A DNA stretch of 64,000 bases. Origin: Rufibacter tibetensis (lineage in GTDB: Bacteria; Bacteroidota; Bacteroidia; Cytophagales; Hymenobacteraceae). Made by a program: the position numbers and the translations under genes. Positions within the stretch are counted from its first letter, which is position 1. Each line of letters starts with the position of its first letter. Below the pieces are notes generated by a model. That model was not told the origin of the DNA, did not search any database, and was given only the letters and a program-made list of their open reading frames with translations. Where the stretch lies: NCBI RefSeq assembly GCF_001310085.1, contig NZ_CP012643.1, forward strand, positions 372,001-436,000. The letters run 5' to 3'. Positions 1 through 7,350 of this stretch are shown in pieces.

Positions 1-1699
1 CGGCTAGTTCGCGGAATACCGGGGCAGCCACGTCACCACCATATTGTGCATTTTTCTGCGGGCTGTCAATGATGACAATACAGCTGTACTTAGGTCTGTC
101 AGCGGGGAAGTACCCCACAAAGGAGGTAGAGTATTTACGGGTGTATTTTCCGTTGATTACTTTCCGGGCGGTTCCGGTTTTACCTGCTACTTTGTAGTCT
201 TCGCTTTTCAGGTTTTTGGCCGTTCCGTTCTCCACTACGCCTTCCATCATGGCTTTCAACTGCGCTATAGTCTCATCTGAGCAGATCTTCGGGTTCAGGA
301 CCTTAGTCTCATATGATTCCAGAATCTGATCGGCACGTTTGATGCTTTTCACGATCATGGGCTGCACTTTCACCCCGTTATTAGCCACGGCATTGTAAAA
401 CGCCAGGGTCTGCAACGGAGAGATTTTCAGCTCATAGCCAATGGCCATAGTAGAAAGCGACGGACGGCTCCAGCTACGGTCTTTTGGTGATTTGATGTAA
501 GGCACGGCCTCCCCGTTCATCTGGAACCCAAGGGGCTGGTGTAAGCCGAATTTGTGCAGGTAATCCACGTACTTCTGCGGATTGCTTTCAAAGGTCTGCT
601 GAATCAGCTTGGCTACCCCGATATTGGATGATTTTTCAAAAACCTGCTGTAAACTGATCTTGCCGTTTCCGTGGGTGTCTGTTTTCACGGCTCCGCCAAT
701 GCGCTCGGAACCGTTGCCAGTATCTACCGTGTCGGTGAGACTCATGTCAGTTTCTTCCAGCAGCGCCATCATAGAGGCCAGTTTAAAGGTAGAACCCGGC
801 TCAGTACGACCCTGGTTACCCACTGCATAGTTGTAATCCTCAGTGTATACGCCTTCGCTCTGGCGACCCAAGTTGGCGATGGCTTTGATATGACCTGTAC
901 CTACTTCCATCAAGATCACGCATCCGTGGGCAGCGTCATTGATGGTCAACGCACGGTTTAGAGCGTTCTCAGCAACGTCTTGCAGGTTAATGTCAATAGT
1001 AGTCTGGATGTCAAAGCCGGGCATTGGTTTTACTTCGGTTCCGTCATTGATAGGCTTGTTCCCGCCTGCCATACGCTCATAAAGGGCTTCGCCATCTTTG
1101 CCAGCCAGGTGGCGGTTAAAGGAGAACTCCAACCCGGCGCCGTTACGGTCTTCGTTGATAAACCCGATGGTGCGTTTCGCAAGCGAACCAAACGGCAGGA
1201 AGCGGCGGTCAAGTTTTTCAAAAATCACCCCGCCCCTGTTTTTACCAGCTCTGAAAATTGGCCATTTAGCCATCATCTTCTTGTCCTGGTAATTAATAAG
1301 GCGGCCATTCAAACGCACGTACTTGCGTTTGGCACTGCGTGCGTTTTTGATTTTTCGCTTGTAATACTCTGGAGAACGGTCCCCGTAAAAGCGGGAAAGG
1401 TGAATAGCGAGAGAGTCAATCCCCTTAGAGAAAACATCCTCAGGGGAAATGGTGGGGTCAAAGGCTACCCGGTAAAATGGCAAAGAGGTAGCCATGATGC
1501 GGTCATCATTGGAGTAGATATTTCCGCGGGTGGCGTATACTGGCTGGTAATGGAACCGCTTCTCATTGGCAATTTCGCGCCAACGGTCACCGTCTTTGAA
1601 CTGAATGTACCCTACTTTGTAAATAATCGCGAACGCGAAAAGACAGATCGCCAAAAAGGCCACCCGTACTCGCGTAACGATGGACCTCTTAATATTCAT
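1..1699 (-). CDS. ftsI: Peptidoglycan transpeptidase FtsI (PBP3), 3' end cut off by window
   Basis: Division-specific penicillin-binding protein that cross-links septal peptidoglycan in the periplasm. The ATG at 1697-1699 overlaps the end of the upstream ftsL-like gene by 11 bp. The reading frame is open from there to base 1, so about 566 codons are present and the C-terminus lies outside the window. An N-terminal membrane segment begins near residue 10 (VRVAFLAICLFAFAIIY). The three transpeptidase motifs are visible: the catalytic Ser motif STFK (plus-strand bases about 785-797), SSN (about 625-640) and KTGT (about 168-180). Position after mraZ, rsmH and ftsL is the conserved dcw order. FtsI and the related Bacteroidota 'penicillin-binding protein 2' label cannot be separated by sequence alone; the dcw context favours FtsI. 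Confidence 0.93.
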   Translation of the reverse strand, partial: MNIKRSIVTRVRVAFLAICLFAFAIIYKVGYIQFKDGDRWREIANEKRFHYQPVYATRGNIYSNDDRIMATSLPFYRVAFDPTISPEDVFSKGIDSLAIHLSRFYGDRSPEYYKRKIKNARSAKRKYVRLNGRLINYQDKKMMAKWPIFRAGKNRGGVIFEKLDRRFLPFGSLAKRTIGFINEDRNGAGLEFSFNRHLAGKDGEALYERMAGGNKPINDGTEVKPMPGFDIQTTIDINLQDVAENALNRALTINDAAHGCVILMEVGTGHIKAIANLGRQSEGVYTEDYNYAVGNQGRTEPGSTFKLASMMALLEETDMSLTDTVDTGNGSERIGGAVKTDTHGNGKISLQQVFEKSSNIGVAKLIQQTFESNPQKYVDYLHKFGLHQPLGFQMNGEAVPYIKSPKDRSWSRPSLSTMAIGYELKISPLQTLAFYNAVANNGVKVQPMIVKSIKRADQILESYETKVLNPKICSDETIAQLKAMMEGVVENGTAKNLKSEDYKVAGKTGTARKVINGKYTRKYSTSFVGYFPADRPKYSCIVIIDSPQKNAQYGGDVAAPVFRELA

Positions 1700-2129
1700 C
1701 TTTCTTCAGAACTACTTGAATGGGAGGGGTAGAACTTTCCATCAGGCCAAGCGGGGCCACGTTGCGGGCCACCTCAGACTGCTTACTCGCCTCCATGTAC
1801 TCAGACTTCAACGTGGTGTAGTCGGCGCGAAGATCTTCGGTCTCGACTTTGGTTTTGTCAATCCGGCGGAGGGTACGGTCTGCGTAGTGGGTGTTGCCAA
1901 TGTAGAACAAGGTCACGCCCATCAGGAAAAGCACCTTCGGCAAGTACCTAACCGGTAAGCCTTCGGCGAAGAACCAATCTACTTTGGTGTAGCGGTCCAG
2001 TAACTCAAACAAGCTGGTGCCCTTGTGGCGCGGCGGGCGGGCCGGACGTGGCTTTACTACCTGAGGCACTTCCCGCAGGGTGTTTGCCTTGGGCCGATTC
2101 ACTTGTGGACGTACGGTGTTGACTGCCAT
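1689..2129 (-). CDS. ftsL: FtsL-like division protein
   Basis: Small single-pass membrane protein of 146 residues between rsmH and ftsI. A basic, Pro-rich cytoplasmic N-terminus (residues 1-65) is followed by one hydrophobic segment near residues 67-85 (LPKVLFLMGVTLFYIGN) and then a helical periplasmic segment with spaced Leu/Glu/Lys. This is the topology of FtsL, which joins FtsB/FtsQ in the divisome. Primary sequence is poorly conserved in this family, so the call rests on topology, size and position. The stop codon overlaps the start of ftsI by 11 bp, indicating translational coupling; it lies 39 bp after rsmH. Confidence 0.8.
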   Translation of the reverse strand: MAVNTVRPQVNRPKANTLREVPQVVKPRPARPPRHKGTSLFELLDRYTKVDWFFAEGLPVRYLPKVLFLMGVTLFYIGNTHYADRTLRRIDKTKVETEDLRADYTTLKSEYMEASKQSEVARNVAPLGLMESSTPPIQVVLKKDEY

Positions 2130-2168
2130 AACTTAAATCGTAAAATGTGGTGCTTCCCTTCTATCTCT

Positions 2169-3095
2169 CTACTTCTTTGACGATTCTGGTGTCTCTCTTT
2201 TCACCGCCACCCGTAGTTTGGCACTGCGGGAGCGATTATTTTCCTGTAACTCCTGCGCACCCGGCACAATGGGTTTGCGGGTTACAGAATCCAAGGGTTT
2301 GATCTCATTCCCAAAGAAGTCTTTCTCCACTTCCCCAAAGAACTTGCCTTTGGCGATGTAGTTCTTTATCAACCGATCTTCCAGGGAATGGTAGGATATC
2401 ACAGATAATCTACCACCCGGCTTCAGAACCTCCACGGCTTGCTCCAGCATTTCTTCCAAGGCTTTCAACTCATCGTTCACTTCAATGCGAAGCGCCTGAA
2501 ACACCTGAGCCAGGTACTTGTTTTCTTTTCCTTTGGGTGTGCAACCAGCAATGGCCTTCTTGAAATCAGCGATGGTTTCAATAGTCTGCACGTTTCTGGC
2601 AGATACTACTTCCCGGGCCAGCGTCTTCGCGTTCTTCACCTCGCCATACAGCCCGAAGATGCGGTGCAGTTGCTCTTCTGAATACTCCAGTATAACCTGT
2701 TGCGCGGTAAGCGGACTGTCTTTGTCCATGCGCATGTCAAGCGGACCGTCAAAACGGGTGGAGAAGCCGCGCTCAGCGGTATTGAACTGGTGGGATGAAA
2801 CGCCTAAATCAGCCAGGATGCCATCTACCTGCCGCGCGCCGTACAAACGCAGGTATTTCTTTAGGTACCGGAAGTTGGCTTTGACAAACGTGAAGTTATC
2901 GGAGATCAGTTTTTCGGCTTGTTTCTCGGCATCGGTGTCCTGGTCAAAGGAGTAAAGTTGCCCACCCTGCATCTTCTCCAGGATATGCGCTGAGTGGCCG
3001 CCACCGCCAAAGGTGACGTCTACGTAAATGCCGCCGGGTTTAATGGCCAACGCATCTACCGATTCCTGCAACAAAACGGGCTGGTGGTACTGCAT
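2169..3095 (-). CDS. rsmH: 16S rRNA (cytosine-1402-N4)-methyltransferase RsmH
   Basis: Cytoplasmic SAM-dependent enzyme (formerly MraW) that methylates N4 of C1402 in the 16S rRNA P-site region. It has 308 residues, the usual family length. The SAM-binding motif DVTFGGGGHS is at residues 26-35. ILADLGVSSHQ near residues 93-103 and the late SYHSLEDRLIK motif near residue 235 are family signatures. It starts 6 bp after the mraZ stop and is followed by ftsL and ftsI on the same strand, the canonical dcw arrangement, so it is probably transcribed from the mraZ promoter. Confidence 0.96.
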   Translation of the reverse strand: MQYHQPVLLQESVDALAIKPGGIYVDVTFGGGGHSAHILEKMQGGQLYSFDQDTDAEKQAEKLISDNFTFVKANFRYLKKYLRLYGARQVDGILADLGVSSHQFNTAERGFSTRFDGPLDMRMDKDSPLTAQQVILEYSEEQLHRIFGLYGEVKNAKTLAREVVSARNVQTIETIADFKKAIAGCTPKGKENKYLAQVFQALRIEVNDELKALEEMLEQAVEVLKPGGRLSVISYHSLEDRLIKNYIAKGKFFGEVEKDFFGNEIKPLDSVTRKPIVPGAQELQENNRSRSAKLRVAVKRETPESSKK

Positions 3096-3101
3096 AGGCT
3101 T

Positions 3102-3569
3102 TTATTCGGTTGGGGGTAAACTCGGTTGGTCGCCGAGAAACTTCTGCGCCAATTGCGAGAAATTCTGCTGGTCTTTAATTAAAAATGCGTCGTACTTGTC
3201 AGGGTTCCAGATTTCCACCCGGTTCCCGAGGCCTACCACAATGGCGTCTTTCTCAATCTCGGCGTACCGTACCATGGTGCGCGGCAAGATGAATCGCCCG
3301 GCAGCATCCAGCTCAATCTCGGTATTACCCCGGAAAAAATTCCGTTGAAAATGCCGATACTCTTCGTTGAACTCATTCAGACTTGCCACCCGGTCATAGA
3401 TTGTCTTCCATTCTGTTTTGGGGTACAACACCAGGCAAGGCTCAAACCCGCGGGTCAACACCACCTGATTTCCGCATTCATCGGGCAGGTTGGATTTGAT
3501 TTTGGCAGGCAGCACCAATCTTCCCTTCGGGTCTAGCTTACATTCGTATTCGCCGGAGAGGAAGTTCAT
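3102..3569 (-). CDS. mraZ: Transcriptional regulator MraZ
   Basis: First gene of the dcw operon; a DNA-binding protein of the MraZ/AbrB-like fold. In other bacteria it represses or activates its own operon. The 155 residues hold the two expected tandem repeats, each with a D-x-x-G-R core: DPKGRLVLP near residue 14 and DAAGRFILP near residue 90. In Escherichia coli MraZ binds TGGG repeats spaced 10 bp apart. Such repeats are present upstream (3636-3660), supporting autoregulation. The start ATG is followed at once by the typical family beginning MNFLSGEYEC. Confidence 0.95.
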   Translation of the reverse strand: MNFLSGEYECKLDPKGRLVLPAKIKSNLPDECGNQVVLTRGFEPCLVLYPKTEWKTIYDRVASLNEFNEEYRHFQRNFFRGNTEIELDAAGRFILPRTMVRYAEIEKDAIVVGLGNRVEIWNPDKYDAFLIKDQQNFSQLAQKFLGDQPSLPPTE

Positions 3570-3635
3570 GGTAGTTGAGGCAGTGACAACAGTCTTTGGT
3601 ACAAAACAAAAGTACTAAAGGGCAGAGCAAAGTCA

Positions 3636-3660
3636 ACCACAGTCTCCCACATTTTCCCAC
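3636..3660 (-). promoter_or_regulatory. MraZ-type operator (10-bp-spaced TGGGA repeats)
   Basis: On the minus strand, reading toward mraZ, TGGGA at 3660-3655 is followed exactly 10 bp later by TGGGA and another 10 bp later by the imperfect TGGTT. Three G-rich half-sites at helical-turn spacing about 70-90 bp before the mraZ start match the published E. coli MraZ box layout. Function is inferred. Confidence 0.6.
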
Positions 3661-3662
3661 TT

Positions 3663-3744
3663 TGTGGATAAATCATGGTTATCCACTCCACTTATACACA
3701 TTATCCACATTTTTCCCAGCCACTTTGGGATAAGTTATGGATAA
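3663..3744. other. DnaA-box cluster (possible replication origin or DnaA-regulated promoter)
   Basis: Five matches to the DnaA 9-mer TTATnCACA lie within 82 bp. TTATCCACA occurs at 3701-3709 (plus) and at 3671-3663 (minus), both perfect. TTATACACA at 3692-3700 also fits the consensus. TTATCCACT at 3679-3687 and TTATCCATA at 3744-3736 (minus) each have one mismatch. The boxes are directly followed by an AT-rich stretch (about 3746-3815) that could serve as an unwinding element. No dnaA or dnaN gene is in the window, so origin function is inferred from box density alone. Confidence 0.5.
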
Positions 3745-3885
3745 CGTTTTCAATATATTTGCTAAATAACACGTGAATACTTACTTAAACTTTTGATAAA
3801 CAGTAGTTTAAAAGTTTTACCCAGCAACTTGGGGGATTAAATGTACTTGTGGCAGGAAGGTGGTGGAAAGTGGGTCAAAATTCCA

Positions 3886-3893
3886 TATCTTTG
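3886..3893 (+). promoter_or_regulatory. Bacteroidota -7 promoter element TATCTTTG
   Basis: Matches the TAnnTTTG -7 consensus of the primary sigma factor in Bacteroidota. Its last G is 5 bases before the ATG at 3898, so transcription would start at or next to the start codon. No convincing TTG -33 element was found at the usual distance. Confidence 0.45.
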
Positions 3894-3897
3894 CAGT

Positions 3898-4332
3898 ATG
3901 AGAGGGAAACTTCAACCTATTGTGCTCTTAATGCTGGCCTTTTGCCTCCTGACGGGTTCCGTTGGGGTGGCGGCTACACAGCGTTTTTGTGCAATGTTGG
4001 GCATGGCTCCCTCTCAGGATGTTTCTCAGAAAATGGAGGAGATGGGCTGCTTCGCCGCCAGGAAAAAACCGGCTTGCCCTGAAGGAACAACCCAGGTGGA
4101 CAAGACTCCTTGCTGCTCCGTTTCCACGACCCACCACAAGCTGGACATTCCTTCCACGCTGAAATTCAGCAAGGTGGAGTTTGTATCCCTTCCTCCGGCC
4201 TTAACCTCAGTTTTTCTTCTCCCGCCAGTAGCCACCGCTACCGTGGAAGATTCCTGGCCCTTCTATTCTGACACCTCGCCGCCTCTAGCGGGCCGAGACC
4301 TGCTGCATCGTCTGCACATCCTGAACATTTAA
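3898..4332 (+). CDS. HYC_CC_PP family small secreted protein
   Basis: Small exported protein of about 144 residues from the ATG at 3898. An upstream in-frame ATG at 3841 is less likely because it puts 19 residues before the signal peptide and lies before the promoter element at 3886. Residues about 5-25 form a hydrophobic signal sequence (PIVLLMLAFCLLTG). The mature part carries the family marks: an (H)xC near residue 31 (RFC), a CC pair in TPCCS, and a terminal PP (SPPLAGRDLL). Bacteroidota members of this family usually sit beside TonB receptors linked to copper or other metals, as here (84 bp before the receptor). The biochemical role is not known; metal binding by Cys is an inference. Confidence 0.75.
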   Translation: MRGKLQPIVLLMLAFCLLTGSVGVAATQRFCAMLGMAPSQDVSQKMEEMGCFAARKKPACPEGTTQVDKTPCCSVSTTHHKLDIPSTLKFSKVEFVSLPPALTSVFLLPPVATATVEDSWPFYSDTSPPLAGRDLLHRLHILNI

Positions 4333-4416
4333 GTCCTTCATCTCTTCGCTCAGCCCTAGCCGGTTTTGCTGTGCTTTGGCTCCAGAACAGATGTTATACT
4401 TAAATGAAACCAACCC

Positions 4417-6639
4417 ATGTTATCTTCTAAACGTCAGGCACTATTCGCTTTGACTTTATTTGGGCTCTTGCTTCCGCTCCTGGGAACAGCCCAATCTCTT
4501 GCCGGCCGCGTGGTAGATGCGGCTAACGGCACTCCCCTTATAGGTGCCTCGGTTATTTGGTTAGGCACCAGCCAAGCCACCAGCACCGATGCCAACGGGC
4601 ATTTCACCTTAGCCCCCGCTCCTGCCGGAGAAACCGCGGTGCTTATCTCCTACATTGGTTACAAACCAGATACCGTGCAGGTACAGGGCCGCCCTCATAT
4701 AGTAGTGCAGCTGCGGTCCATTACGTCTATTCAGGAAGTGACCATTACCGGAAAACAAGACCGCTACTCGGCCATGACGCCTACTAACTCTCAGATAATC
4801 ACGGCCAAGGACTTAACTAAGTCTGCCTGCTGTAACCTGGCGGAGAGCTTTGAAACGAATGCCTCCGTAGAGGTTTCCACGTCAGATGCGGTTTCCGGCG
4901 CCAAGCAGATCCAGATGCTGGGCTTAGATGGCGCGTACACCTTAATGACCACTGACAACGTGCCCGCCCTGCGTGGCTTAGCGACGCCGTATCGCTTGAA
5001 CTACTTGTCTGGTACTTATATAGACGCCATTGACATCATCAAAGGCACCGGCTCGGTGCTGAACGGCTATGAGTCTATCTCGGGTCAGGTGAACGTGCGC
5101 CTGAAAGATCCCGAGAAAACCGACCGGCTCCATGTGAACCTGTACGGCAACAGCCTGGCCAAGTGGGATGCCAACGTGAACACCTCCTTCACCCTCACGC
5201 CCAAACTGAGCACCGTGCTCATGCTGCATACCGACCAGCTCACCAACCGCGTAGACAACAACAATGATGGCTTCCTGGATCTGCCCTTGGGCAAACACTA
5301 CAACGTGTTCAACAAGTGGAAGTACAACACCGGTAAGCAGTGGGTAGCTGAGATTGGCGTCCAGGCGTTGCGCGAAACCAGAATCGGGGGACAGGTAGGC
5401 TACCGTTCCGGCATGCCGCAGGAGGAAGGAAGCTTCTACGGTACCGAGTCGGAGACGGACCGGTTCAGTGGCTTTTCTAAGACGTCTTACACGTTCAAGA
5501 ACAAGCCGTACCAGAGCATCGGCTTGATCTTATCCGGTGCCCGGCACGACTTTGACTCGCATTACGGCAGCAGAACCTACAATGGCTACCAGAACAGTGG
5601 CTTGGCGAATTTGATCTTCCAGTCGGCTTTTGGGAATACGGCACACACCTACAAAACCGGGTTAAGCTACCAGTATGAAGACTTCCAGGAGAACCTGGCT
5701 GGTCAACGCCTGAAGCGCCAAGAGCGGGTACCCGGAGCGTTTTTCGAATACATTTACCAAAACAGCACCAATCTGACCTTGGTGGGCGGTGTTCGGGCCG
5801 ACCATCATAACCTGTACGGCTGGGTGTATACGCCCCGCTTCAACGTGAAATATGATTTCAACCCGAACTCTATTCTGCGTTTAGCGGCCGGTAAAGGCTT
5901 CAGGGTAGCCAACCCAATTGCGGAGAACGTGGCTTCGCTCATCAGCAACCGGGCCTTCTACTTCCAGAACAACCTGCAACCCGAGAAAGCCTGGAACATG
6001 GGCGGAAGCTTCACGCAGTACTTTGAGGTGGGCGAACGCAAAGGCGCCTTCATCACTGATTACTACTATACCACCTTCCAGAACCAGATTGTGCCGGACA
6101 TGTACAGCAGCCCGTACCAGGTGGCATTCACGAACCTGAACGGACGCTCTTTCTCCAAAAGCTTCCAGGCGGAACTGCAGTATGAACTAACGTCAATGCT
6201 GGATGTGAAAGCGGCGTACAAGTACTTTGACGTGCGCACCACCTATAACGGAGAGCTTTTGCGGCGGCCGTTCATCCCAAATCATCGCGCCTTCCTGAAC
6301 CTGGGCTTCGCAACACCTTTTGACAAGTGGCGCGCTGATTTAACGGGCCAGTGGTTCGGTAAAAGACCGGTACCGTCTATGGAGCACGACATGAACGAGC
6401 ATGAAAGCTCCAACATGATGCGAACTGTTAGTCCTTACGCAGTGTTTAATGGGCAGATCACCCGGGCATTCAAACGCTGGGAAGTGTATGTGGGCGGCGA
6501 GAACCTGCTGGACTACAAACAAAAGAACCCGATCATCTCTGCCGACCGACCCTTCAGCCAGGACTTTGATGCCAGCATGGTGTGGGCGCCGGTGATTGGG
6601 CGCGTTATTTACGCCGGAATGCGCTTTACGTTGAAATAG
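4417..6639 (+). CDS. TonB-dependent receptor, probable metal (copper) uptake type
   Basis: Outer-membrane gated channel of 740 residues. It has a signal peptide (residues 1-26, ending GTAQ), then a CarboxypepD_reg-like beta-sandwich (about 27-105), a plug domain (about 115-225, with SACCNLAESF and KGTGSVLNGYESISGQVNV), and a beta-barrel ending in the aromatic-rich YAGMRFTLK expected for outer-membrane insertion. The CC pair at the start of the plug is typical of the subgroup next to HYC_CC_PP and HMA genes. It lies 84 bp after the HYC_CC_PP gene and 128 bp before the HMA gene, suggesting one metal-handling unit. The true substrate cannot be read from sequence. Confidence 0.85.
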   Translation: MLSSKRQALFALTLFGLLLPLLGTAQSLAGRVVDAANGTPLIGASVIWLGTSQATSTDANGHFTLAPAPAGETAVLISYIGYKPDTVQVQGRPHIVVQLRSITSIQEVTITGKQDRYSAMTPTNSQIITAKDLTKSACCNLAESFETNASVEVSTSDAVSGAKQIQMLGLDGAYTLMTTDNVPALRGLATPYRLNYLSGTYIDAIDIIKGTGSVLNGYESISGQVNVRLKDPEKTDRLHVNLYGNSLAKWDANVNTSFTLTPKLSTVLMLHTDQLTNRVDNNNDGFLDLPLGKHYNVFNKWKYNTGKQWVAEIGVQALRETRIGGQVGYRSGMPQEEGSFYGTESETDRFSGFSKTSYTFKNKPYQSIGLILSGARHDFDSHYGSRTYNGYQNSGLANLIFQSAFGNTAHTYKTGLSYQYEDFQENLAGQRLKRQERVPGAFFEYIYQNSTNLTLVGGVRADHHNLYGWVYTPRFNVKYDFNPNSILRLAAGKGFRVANPIAENVASLISNRAFYFQNNLQPEKAWNMGGSFTQYFEVGERKGAFITDYYYTTFQNQIVPDMYSSPYQVAFTNLNGRSFSKSFQAELQYELTSMLDVKAAYKYFDVRTTYNGELLRRPFIPNHRAFLNLGFATPFDKWRADLTGQWFGKRPVPSMEHDMNEHESSNMMRTVSPYAVFNGQITRAFKRWEVYVGGENLLDYKQKNPIISADRPFSQDFDASMVWAPVIGRVIYAGMRFTLK

Positions 6640-6767
6640 GGAATGACTTAGTTTGTTTGTCTAAAAGAAGATGGCTTCGTTTTTGGCCTGATTTTGGTAA
6701 AACAACTCATAATCCCTCAGATAAAATTTAGCTTTTAACTTATATCTCTAATTCTTAATTATCTACC

Positions 6768-7118
6768 ATGAAAACCCTTAAAATCTGGTTGTTTTCTTTA
6801 GTATTGACCGGTTTGGCAACTGTTGGCTTCGCGCAAGGCGGTAAAAAAGGCGAAGAAGTGAAAATCAAAACATCAGCGGTGTGCGGCATGTGCAAAGCCA
6901 CCCTGGAGAAAGGTTTGGCCTATGAGAAAGGCGTAAATAAAGCCACCTTGGACGTGGAGTCTAAAATCTTAACGGTGTCTTACAACGGCGAGAAAACCTC
7001 GCTTGACAAAATCAAAAAAGCTGTGAACGAGTTAGGCTATGACGCTGATAACTCTCCGGCTGCGCCACGTGCCTATGACCGTCTGGATGCCTGCTGCAAA
7101 AAAGACGCGGTGCACTAA
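6768..7118 (+). CDS. Secreted heavy-metal-associated (HMA) domain protein
   Basis: A 116-residue protein with a signal peptide (residues 1-22, cut after GFAQ) and one HMA ferredoxin-like fold. The metal-binding motif is CGMCKATLEK (Cys near residues 39 and 42), a CxxC spaced as in copper chaperones but lacking the usual GMTC wording. The strand VNKATLDVESKILTVSY follows as expected. The C-terminus adds a second Cys pair (DACCKK). Export to the periplasm separates it from cytosolic CopZ. With the preceding HYC_CC_PP gene and TonB receptor it probably handles Cu or a similar soft metal in the envelope. A strong hairpin follows. Confidence 0.85.
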   Translation: MKTLKIWLFSLVLTGLATVGFAQGGKKGEEVKIKTSAVCGMCKATLEKGLAYEKGVNKATLDVESKILTVSYNGEKTSLDKIKKAVNELGYDADNSPAAPRAYDRLDACCKKDAVH

Positions 7119-7130
7119 GATCATATATTC

Positions 7131-7184
7131 AGTTGTAAAAAAGTAAAGCCTGCCCATGTGAGCAGGCTTTACTTTTTTACAACT
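7131..7184. terminator. Hairpin terminator after HMA gene
   Basis: Perfect inverted repeat: arms 7131-7153 and 7162-7184 (23 bp each) with an 8-base loop. The A-rich and T-rich outer arms supply a T tract for termination of the plus-strand metal cluster. Confidence 0.85.
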
Positions 7185-7192
7185 TTCCCCTA

Positions 7193-7221
7193 TTTAGCCT
7201 GTTTTCTGAAAACAAGCCCCA
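7193..7221 (+). repeat. Dispersed intergenic palindrome, copy a
   Basis: Core GTTTTCTGAAAAC (7201-7213) flanked by TTTAGCCT on the left and AAGCCCC on the right. Same design as copies at 28.3, 30.4, 32.5, 37.0, 51.1, 56.4 and 58.9 kb. It lies just after the HMA terminator. Confidence 0.5.
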
Positions 7222-7350
7222 AGCTGAGGGTGAGCAAGTTGATTCTCCATCCTTTTCTAAAGCTTGGTTCTTTCCTTCTCTTTGAAAAACGCCTTACCTT
7301 TAACCACACCAGCCTACCGCTGGCACCATACGCCATAATCCACCAACCAC

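Larger units (their letters stand above)
3570..3897. other. Intergenic region between mraZ and the divergent metal cluster
   Basis: No coding potential was seen. It contains the MraZ-type repeats, the DnaA-box cluster, an AT-rich segment, and a TAnnTTTG promoter element (TATCTTTG, 3886-3893) immediately before the rightward gene. Confidence 0.6.

Noticed and set aside
980-1732. Long plus-strand frame (250 codons) opposite ftsI
   Set aside because: It lies entirely within the ftsI coding region on the other strand; the minus-strand translation carries all transpeptidase motifs and the plus-strand one has no recognisable features.
3841-3897. Upstream ATG for the HYC_CC_PP gene
   Set aside because: It would put 19 polar residues before the signal peptide and precedes the promoter box, so the ATG at 3898 is preferred.
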